From Sulfurimicrobium sp. (GTDB lineage Bacteria; Pseudomonadota; Gammaproteobacteria; Burkholderiales; Sulfuricellaceae), in the NCBI GenBank assembly GCA_030690835.1, contig JAUYFW010000172.1, positions 1 to 36,221 on the forward strand: DNA of 36,221 bases. Reading direction: 5' to 3'. This document shows positions 31,764 to 36,221 of the stretch, piece after piece. The position numbers and the translations under genes were made by a program. The number at the start of each line of letters is the position of its first letter. Position 1 is the first letter of the stretch. The notes under the pieces are model-generated. The model saw nothing but the letters and a program-made list of their open reading frames with translations, was not told where the DNA came from and made no database searches.

Positions 31764-32771
31764 ATGAAAGTATTGGTAACCGGCGTGGCCGGCTTCATCG
31801 GCATGCACACCGCGCAGCGCCTGCTGGCCCTGGGCAATGAAGTGGTTGGCGTGGACAATCTCAACGATTATTACGATGTGCAACTGAAACGCGACCGTTT
31901 GCAGCAACTCGTGCCCTTGCCCGGCTTCAAATTCATTGAAATGAACCTGGCGGATCAGCAGGCCGCACAGCAACTGTTCGCCACGGAAAAATTTCAGCGC
32001 GTGGTAAATCTTGCCGCCCAGCCCGGCGTGCGTTATTCCCTGCAAAACCCTCATGCCTATGTCGAATCCAACATCGTCGGCTTCCTCAACGTGTTGGAGG
32101 GTTGCCGCCACAACCAGGTCGAGCATCTGGTTTACGCCAGCAGTTCCAGCGTTTATGGCGCCAACACCCACATGCCTTTTTCCGTGCATGACAACGTGGA
32201 CCATCCGGTGAGCCTTTACGCAGCTACCAAAAAATCCAACGAACTGATGGCGCATACCTATAGCCATCTTTTTGGCCTGCCTACTACCGGTCTGCGCTTT
32301 TTCACCGTTTACGGGCCATGGGGGCGCCCCGACATGTCGCCTTCGCTCTTTACCTCGGCAATTCGCGCCGGACGCGCGATCGACGTGTTCAATCAGGGCA
32401 AGATGCGCCGCGACTTCACCTACATCGACGACATCGTCGAAGGCGTGGTGCGCGTGCTGGACAAGACCGCCACCCCCGATGCCGCGTTCGACACCGCACA
32501 GCCGGACGCCGCCACCAGTTATGCGCCGTTCCGCGTGTACAACATTGGCAATCACGAGCCGGTGGAACTGATGTCTTTCATCGGCGCGATAGAAAATGCG
32601 CTGGGAAAAGAAGCCGTCAAGAACATGCTGCCGATGCAGGATGGCGACGTGGTTGCAACCTACGCTGATATTGATGACTTGCGCCAGGCAGTGGGCTTTT
32701 CGCCGGCAACGCCGCTAAAAGAAGGGGTGGAGAAGTTCGTGGCGTGGCATCAGGGCTACTACAAAATGTAG
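31764..32771 (+). CDS. UDP-glucuronate 4-epimerase family protein
   Basis: A 335-residue short-chain (extended SDR) sugar-nucleotide epimerase, probably converting UDP-glucuronate to UDP-galacturonate for surface polysaccharide. The NAD-binding motif is GVAGFIGMH (7-15), with VVGVDNLNDYYD, the catalytic Ser region YASSSSVYGANT and the YAATKKSNE Tyr-x-x-x-Lys motif. TVYGPWGRPDMS is characteristic of UDP-GlcA epimerases (CapI/LspL). The ATG is 2 bases after the glycosyltransferase stop, so the two are coupled. Confidence 0.92.
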   Translation: MKVLVTGVAGFIGMHTAQRLLALGNEVVGVDNLNDYYDVQLKRDRLQQLVPLPGFKFIEMNLADQQAAQQLFATEKFQRVVNLAAQPGVRYSLQNPHAYVESNIVGFLNVLEGCRHNQVEHLVYASSSSVYGANTHMPFSVHDNVDHPVSLYAATKKSNELMAHTYSHLFGLPTTGLRFFTVYGPWGRPDMSPSLFTSAIRAGRAIDVFNQGKMRRDFTYIDDIVEGVVRVLDKTATPDAAFDTAQPDAATSYAPFRVYNIGNHEPVELMSFIGAIENALGKEAVKNMLPMQDGDVVATYADIDDLRQAVGFSPATPLKEGVEKFVAWHQGYYKM

Positions 32772-32807
32772 GTTGGGTTAGGCGCGTTTTTTGCGCCGTA
32801 ACCCAAC
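32772..32807 (+). terminator. Hairpin repeat after the epimerase gene
   Basis: GTTGGGTTA-GGCGC pairs with GCGCC-g-TAACCCAAC around a GTTTTTT loop, one base after the epimerase stop. It resembles a widespread dispersed repeat and may also stop transcription, although it lacks a trailing T-run. Confidence 0.6.
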
Positions 32808-32839
32808 AAATCCCAAGCGGCATGACAGGTGAACGGCCA

Positions 32840-33226
32840 TTACCAGAACAGTTCAACCGGATATCGGGCCATATGCCGGTCTGCTGTTACCAGCGCCAGC
32901 TTGTCCGCAGCAGCTTGCGCAACGAGCATACGGTCAAATGGATCGTTGTGGTGCGAGGGAAGGGTGGCGAGTTGCCAGATGTGGGGAAGGCTGACGGGCA
33001 GAATCGAGATGCCGTTTTCGTTCTTCTGCTGCTCGATAATCTCAGCCAGTGGCTGCTGAAATGAAAGTTTGCCTGCTGCTACCTTGATCTGCATTTCCCA
33101 CACGCTGGCGATGCTCAGGTAAAGCTGGTTTTCCGGATCTTCGCACGCCGCCAGTACGCGCGTAGGAACCTTGGAAATATCCTCCCACAGCCATATAAAA
33201 GCATGGGTATCCAGCAGCAAATTCAT
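32840..33226 (-). CDS. PIN-domain toxin of a Phd/YefM-VapC type pair
   Basis: A 128-residue PIN ribonuclease (type II toxin). The acidic residues are Asp6 in LLLDTHAFIW, Glu44 in ASVWEMQIK, Asp95 and Asp98 in HHNDPFDRMLVAQA, with VTADRHM near the end. The start overlaps the antitoxin stop by 4 bases. The DTHAFIWLW start identifies the subfamily that pairs with Phd-type antitoxins rather than with AbrB-type VapB, unlike the pair at 15119-15756. Confidence 0.93.
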   Translation of the reverse strand: MNLLLDTHAFIWLWEDISKVPTRVLAACEDPENQLYLSIASVWEMQIKVAAGKLSFQQPLAEIIEQQKNENGISILPVSLPHIWQLATLPSHHNDPFDRMLVAQAAADKLALVTADRHMARYPVELFW

Positions 33227-33468
33227 ACCGGCCCATCGCCCAGCCAGAACTCATCCGGAAAAGGCTCGTCGAAATCATCGCTGATATATAACACCCCTCC
33301 CTTATTTAGTCCGAACACGCGCCTCTTCTTTGGCTGTTCCAGCGGCACCAGCCTGATCAGCGGCTTGTTGGCCTTGGCGATGATCACCTCGTCGCCCGCC
33401 AAGGCCTGCGCCAGCAGTTCGGAGAGATGGGTCTTGGCATCGTGAATATTGACGATTCGGGTTTCCAT
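33223..33468 (-). CDS. Phd/YefM-family antitoxin
   Basis: An 81-residue antitoxin. The Phd DNA-binding fold is VNIHDAKTHLSELLAQALAG (6-25) and DEVIIAKANKPLIRLVPL. The C-terminus (about 45-81, rich in acidic and aromatic residues: YISDDFDEPFPDEFW) is the toxin-binding tail. It precedes the PIN toxin with a 4-base overlap. A perfect palindrome 11 bases upstream is a likely operator. Confidence 0.93.
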   Translation of the reverse strand: METRIVNIHDAKTHLSELLAQALAGDEVIIAKANKPLIRLVPLEQPKKRRVFGLNKGGVLYISDDFDEPFPDEFWLGDGPV

Positions 33469-33478
33469 TGCGCGGCAC

Positions 33479-33498
33479 CTAGCTAATAAATTAGCTAG
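33479..33498. promoter_or_regulatory. Operator palindrome of the Phd/PIN pair
   Basis: CTAGCTAAT-AA-ATTAGCTAG is a perfect 9-bp-arm palindrome 11 bases upstream of the antitoxin ATG (leftward). Its AT-rich core overlaps the probable -10 region (TAATTT or TAATAC on the minus strand), consistent with autorepression. Confidence 0.75.
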
Positions 33499-33556
33499 TA
33501 TTATGGCTGGATAGTCCGGATGTCAAGCGTAGCGCGCCACAGAAGAGCCGCCCTGC

Positions 33557-33586
33557 TTGACAGGTTCCGTAACGCGGAACATTATT
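33557..33586 (+). promoter_or_regulatory. Promoter and operator of higBA
   Basis: TTGACA (33557-33562) is followed after 17-18 bases by CATTAT/ATTATT (33580-33586). Between them lies the palindrome GTTCCG-TAACG-CGGAAC (33564-33580). The -10 ends 5-6 bases before the higB ATG, so the transcript would be leaderless or nearly so. Confidence 0.55.
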
Positions 33587-33590
33587 GCGC

Positions 33591-33869
33591 ATGATTCACT
33601 CATTTGCATGTCCCGACACCGAAACGCTGTTTAACAGCCAAGTGGTTCCCCGTTTTACGAACATCGAGCGGGTGGCGCGTCGCAAGATGCTTCAACTGCA
33701 CGCGGCTACCGAGCTAAACAGCTTGAGGGTGCCGCCCGGAAACCGCCTGGAAGCGTTGAAAGGCGACCGCAAGGGGCGACACAGTATCCGCATTAACGAT
33801 CAATGGCGGGTGTGCTTCGAGTGGCGCGAGGATGGCGCGCATAGTGTTGAAATTGTTGATTATCACTAA
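33591..33869 (+). CDS. higB: HigB toxin (RelE-like mRNA interferase)
   Basis: A 92-residue toxin of the HigB/plasmid maintenance killer family that cleaves mRNA on the ribosome. From ATG 33591 it starts MIHSFACPDTETLF. The conserved segments LEALKGDRKGRHSIRINDQW (about 50-69) and RVCFEW carry the basic catalytic residues. The order toxin-antitoxin is typical for higBA. A TTG at 33585 is a less likely start. The antitoxin gene follows after 24 bases. Confidence 0.95.
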   Translation: MIHSFACPDTETLFNSQVVPRFTNIERVARRKMLQLHAATELNSLRVPPGNRLEALKGDRKGRHSIRINDQWRVCFEWREDGAHSVEIVDYH

Positions 33870-33893
33870 GGAACTCCAAAAGGAGCACAGAAA

Positions 33894-34199
33894 ATGGCAC
33901 AACTACTTGACGAGATTCACCCCGGCGAAATTCTCCTGGAAGAATTCATGAAGCCCATGGGAATTACCGCCCGTAGACTCGCTGCCGACATTGACGTTTC
34001 GCCCAGCCGCATCAGCGACATTGTGCATGGCGCGAGGCCCATTACCGCCGACACCGCGTTGCGACTCGGACTTTACTTCGAGATGGAGCCGCGTTTCTGG
34101 CTGAATCTGCAAAGCGAGTATGACATGCGGACGGCCACGCGCAACTTGAAAGACAAGATTGCCCTGCGTATCCGGGCGCTTCACCCGGTTGCGGCGTAG
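33894..34199 (+). CDS. higA: HigA antitoxin
   Basis: A 101-residue XRE-family antitoxin. The start IHPGEILLEEFMKPMGIT is the HigA signature, followed by the helix-turn-helix ARRLAADIDVSPSRISDIVH (about 27-46) and the RFWLNLQSEYDMRTA segment. It neutralises HigB and represses the operon, probably at the palindrome inside the promoter. The 24-base gap contains AAAGGAG, a strong ribosome binding site. Confidence 0.96.
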   Translation: MAQLLDEIHPGEILLEEFMKPMGITARRLAADIDVSPSRISDIVHGARPITADTALRLGLYFEMEPRFWLNLQSEYDMRTATRNLKDKIALRIRALHPVAA

Positions 34200-34266
34200 G
34201 GTGGGCAAAGCGTAGCGTGCCCACCGTTTAACCGCGTGGGCATGGCTTGGCAGCTTTTGCCCACCC
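34199..34266. repeat. Nested GGTGGGCA repeat after higA
   Basis: Outer arms GGGTGGGCAAA (34199-34209) and TTTGCCCACCC (34256-34266) enclose an inner TGCCCAC (34218-34224) / GTGGGCA (34236-34242) pair; the 5' arm can alternatively pair with 34218-34225. Two alternative folds are therefore possible. It starts at the last base of the higA stop. Confidence 0.75.
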
Positions 34267-34315
34267 TTGCTTAATTGAAAATCTATGTGGGTAGTGTGCA
34301 AAAAACGCAGGCAAT

Positions 34316-34340
34316 AAAAAACGGGCGCCGAGGCGCCCGT
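34316..34340 (-). terminator. Rho-independent terminator of the porin gene
   Basis: Arms ACGGGCGCC (34321-34329) and GGCGCCCGT (34332-34340) form a 9-bp GC-rich stem with a 2-base loop centre. Read leftward the stem is followed by a T-run (AAAAA on the plus strand at 34316-34320). It lies about 40 bases beyond the porin stop. Confidence 0.9.
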
Positions 34341-34378
34341 TTTAATCTTCTTATCAGACCGGACTAGCCGGCCGGAAA

Positions 34379-35512
34379 TTAGAAGGAGTGCTTCATACCG
34401 AGGGAGAAACCGCTCGGGTCTTTGCCGGCAACGGTGCCAGGATTGTCGCCATGGCCGCCACCGAAGGCAGAGTACGATGCGCCAGTGCCAGCAGTTGCGC
34501 CAGAATCGTTGTTGGTCTTGGCGTAAGCAACATAAGCCGTGGTACGCTTGGACAGGGAGTAGTCCGCGCCCACAACGATCATTTTGGCGCCAGTGGCGCT
34601 ACAGTCAATACCAGTAGCGCAGCCGCTCAGGTCGTTAGCATTGTAGTATTGGCCCTTGATCGTGGTTGCACCCATCTTGTATGCGGCACCCAGACCCCAG
34701 GTTTTGCGTTCGTTCGTGGCGGCATCCAAAACGACGTTAGCGTCATTAAACTTGGCTTTCTGGTACAAGCCAACCAGTTTTACGTCACCGAAAGTGTAGC
34801 CACCAACGAGACGGATGATCTTGTCATCAGCAACGCCATTAGCTGCGGTGCCGGTATTCGACATGTTATGTGTTTCATAACCAAGACCAACCATCACCGG
34901 GCCGCTTTCGTAGTTACCCGAAGCGCTAACAGCAGTAATCGGGAGAGGAGCAGCGGCACCAGCACCAACGTTGGTCACGTAGGCAAGAATGCCGCTGAAG
35001 CCGCTAATGGTTGGGGAGACGTAGGCAACCACGTTGTCAGGACGCAGATCGAAAGTGGCACCACCGGCGCTGATCAGGTTACGCGATTCACCGATCTGGT
35101 CGCCGAACAGGTCAGCCTTGCGACCGAGCAGTTTCACCGGGGTGTCGTGACGGCCCAGGATCGCGGTACCGAAACCACCAGACAGACCCAGGAAGCTGTT
35201 GCGGCTGGTCAGGCTGTTGACGTTTGTGCCAGCACCGGTATCGCCCATGCCTACCAGGGATTCCATCTGCCAGATGGCTTTCAGGCCATTGCCCAGATCT
35301 TCGCTACCCTTGAAGCCGATGTAGGAAGAGTTGCTGGAAACGTTGGTTTTGCGATACAGGTCAGCAACAGGTACTGCGCCATTGTTGCCGCCGTTGAGGC
35401 TTTCCACGGACATGTGCACGGAACCGTAAATCGTCACGTTGCCGGAATCGGCCATTGCAGCAGCAGGGGCCAGAGCGGCAGCGATTGCGACAGCCAGAAG
35501 TTTTTTGTTCAT
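34379..35512 (-). CDS. General porin, betaproteobacterial (Porin_4) type
   Basis: A trimeric outer-membrane porin of 377 residues. The signal peptide is 1-21 (AAALAPAAAMA). The mature start DSGNVTIYGSVHMSVESL and the ending GFSLGMKHSF with a terminal Phe are classic for the Neisseria/Burkholderia family. Other conserved parts are SYIGFKGSEDLGNGLKAIWQ and RNSFLGLSGGFGTAILGRHD. The codon usage is AT-richer and more uniform than in neighbours, as expected for a highly expressed gene. AGGAGAG stands 6 bases before the ATG, and a strong terminator follows. The 5' leader contains a long palindrome. Confidence 0.95.
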   Translation of the reverse strand: MNKKLLAVAIAAALAPAAAMADSGNVTIYGSVHMSVESLNGGNNGAVPVADLYRKTNVSSNSSYIGFKGSEDLGNGLKAIWQMESLVGMGDTGAGTNVNSLTSRNSFLGLSGGFGTAILGRHDTPVKLLGRKADLFGDQIGESRNLISAGGATFDLRPDNVVAYVSPTISGFSGILAYVTNVGAGAAAPLPITAVSASGNYESGPVMVGLGYETHNMSNTGTAANGVADDKIIRLVGGYTFGDVKLVGLYQKAKFNDANVVLDAATNERKTWGLGAAYKMGATTIKGQYYNANDLSGCATGIDCSATGAKMIVVGADYSLSKRTTAYVAYAKTNNDSGATAGTGASYSAFGGGHGDNPGTVAGKDPSGFSLGMKHSF

Positions 35513-35549
35513 ATGAATCTCTCCTAAGAGTTGAGTTTTAGAGTTGCTT

Positions 35550-35573
35550 AGTAGTTCGGATATCCGGGCTACT
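35550..35573. promoter_or_regulatory. Palindrome in the porin leader
   Basis: AGTAG-tt-CGGATATCCG-gg-CTACT pairs at 20 of 24 positions, about 40 bases upstream of the porin ATG. It may be an operator or a leader hairpin. Confidence 0.5.
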
Positions 35574-35581
35574 TAACCTCC

Positions 35582-35610
35582 CTATTGAGAAGTTGGTGCC
35601 ATTCTTGCAA
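35582..35610 (-). promoter_or_regulatory. Possible porin promoter
   Basis: On the minus strand TTGCAA (35605-35610) and CAATAG (35582-35587) are 17 bases apart, about 70 bases before the porin start. Both are only partial matches to the sigma-70 consensus. Confidence 0.3.
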
Positions 35611-35706
35611 AAAGTCAAAGCGGCTGGCAAGGCAAATTTGGGGTTTGCGCAACATGGAGAGGGATTGTGTGGTTTTTGTGCAACAGTTCTCTGGGTGAGG
35701 GGGGCG

Positions 35707-35997
35707 TCAATACCCGACTTCCCGCTGATGACGCACTGCCAGAATGACAGCCGCTTGACCATCATAGCGGTACAGCACGATATATCCACTATCGCCAAAA
35801 TCGATAAGCCATTCGCGACATTCGGGCTCCATGCCCTCGACAGGGCGGCCGATGCCGGGCTGATACGCGATGGGTTTCACACCGGTGCGGATTGCTGCTA
35901 CCGCTCGCCTGGCTGCGTCGGCGTTTTTTGCGGCCGGAAAGCGGTAAAGGCGTTGCACGTCGCCCAATGCCGCTGGTGACCAGATCAGACGTGACAT
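35707..35997 (-). CDS. RelE/ParE-family toxin
   Basis: A 96-residue type II toxin. The N-terminus SRLIWSPAALGDVQRLYRF and the later GRPVEGMEPECREWLIDFGDSGYIVLYRYDG match the ParE/RelE fold, with VRHQREVGY at the C-terminus (the VxHxRE ending is usual). The start overlaps the end of the antitoxin gene (35985-35997), so the pair is coupled. ParE-type gyrase poisoning or RelE-type mRNA cleavage cannot be told apart by eye. Confidence 0.9.
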   Translation of the reverse strand: MSRLIWSPAALGDVQRLYRFPAAKNADAARRAVAAIRTGVKPIAYQPGIGRPVEGMEPECREWLIDFGDSGYIVLYRYDGQAAVILAVRHQREVGY

Positions 35998-36221
35998 TCA
36001 GGCGGCTCAGCATCTTGGCCGGCTTCCAGCTTGGCAAGCCAAACCTCAACCTCTTCACCCGTTACATGCAGGCCGGTTTCCTGATATTCCTGCCAGGCAT
36101 TGATGGCGTCCTGCCGGAACGCCTCGCGCTTTTCCTCGCGCTCGACGTACTGACGGATGGCCTCGCGCATCAGCCAGTGCGGGGTGCGGTGGCGGGCGTC
36201 AGCCAGGCGCTTCACGCGCTC
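35985..36221 (-). CDS. Ribbon-helix-helix antitoxin, N-terminus beyond the window
   Basis: The frame is open to the right edge, reading ERVKRLADARHRTPHWLMRE in the first visible residues, which is the ribbon-helix-helix/CopG-like part of antitoxins whose proteins normally begin a dozen residues earlier. An in-frame GTG at 36215 exists but would drop the DNA-binding strand, so the true start is probably outside. The C-terminal part (GEEVEVWLAKLEAGQDAEPP) would wrap the RelE/ParE partner. The gene overlaps the toxin start. Confidence 0.82.
   Translation of the reverse strand, partial: ERVKRLADARHRTPHWLMREAIRQYVEREEKREAFRQDAINAWQEYQETGLHVTGEEVEVWLAKLEAGQDAEPPECHV

Noticed and set aside
34388-35527. 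379-codon open frame on the plus strand across the porin region
   Set aside because: It is the mirror of a strongly supported porin gene with signal peptide, terminal Phe, ribosome binding site and terminator; GC and codon bias explain the open antisense frame.

Overview
The window looks like chromosomal DNA of a betaproteobacterium, most likely a Nitrosomonadales-type organism. This is inferred from a Neisseria/Burkholderia-type porin ending in Phe, two UbiH/COQ6-type flavin hydroxylases, DsbC, a Kdo transferase/heptosyltransferase pair and high GC. No rRNA, tRNA or CRISPR array was seen. The species assignment is an inference.

Layout. (1) 1-8460, minus strand: dapF, DUF484 and xerC (cut by the left edge) in the order known from gammaproteobacteria, then a CoA-binding protein, a SAM methyltransferase, dsbC, two ubiquinone hydroxylases, a GIY-YIG nuclease gene bracketed by two palindromes, and pepP. 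(2) 8641-14864, plus strand: cell-wall and lipoate genes rlpA, fic, dacA/C, dat, ybeD-like, lipB, lipA; rlpA-dacA-ybeD-lipB-lipA is a conserved neighbourhood, with fic as an intruder. (3) 14865-20280: accessory island of lower GC with vapBC, vsr, a cytosine-C5 methyltransferase, a MITE, a convergent pair encoding a nuclease-like protein and a ParB-like protein, and an orphan HipB-like repressor with two palindromic operators. (4) 20368-25233: DUF1456, a RIO-type kinase and a metal-uptake cluster (small His/Cys protein, outer-membrane beta-barrel, ZnuA-like, ZnuB-like) without its ATPase. (5) 25283-28608: a duplicated TPR-STAS protein, hslV and hslU. (6) 28605-32771: LPS and surface sugar genes waaA, waaC, a family 2 glycosyltransferase and a UDP-glucuronate epimerase. 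(7) 32840-36221: three toxin-antitoxin loci around a major porin gene.

Two themes stand out. First, the region is peppered with dispersed palindromic repeats (at least eight kinds). Several are not merely intergenic: they supply the termini of coding sequences in ubiH, pepP, rlpA, lipB and waaA. Two other elements look like miniature transposons (17358-17582, with 23-bp inverted ends and 11-bp target duplications; 26510-26675, a fold-back element). Second, the vsr / methyltransferase / ParB-like / nuclease-like block is the best candidate for a poorly described restriction or defence system: the modification half is clear, while the presumed effector pair carries only a cryptic PD-(D/E)XK-like signature and a ParB-fold partner.
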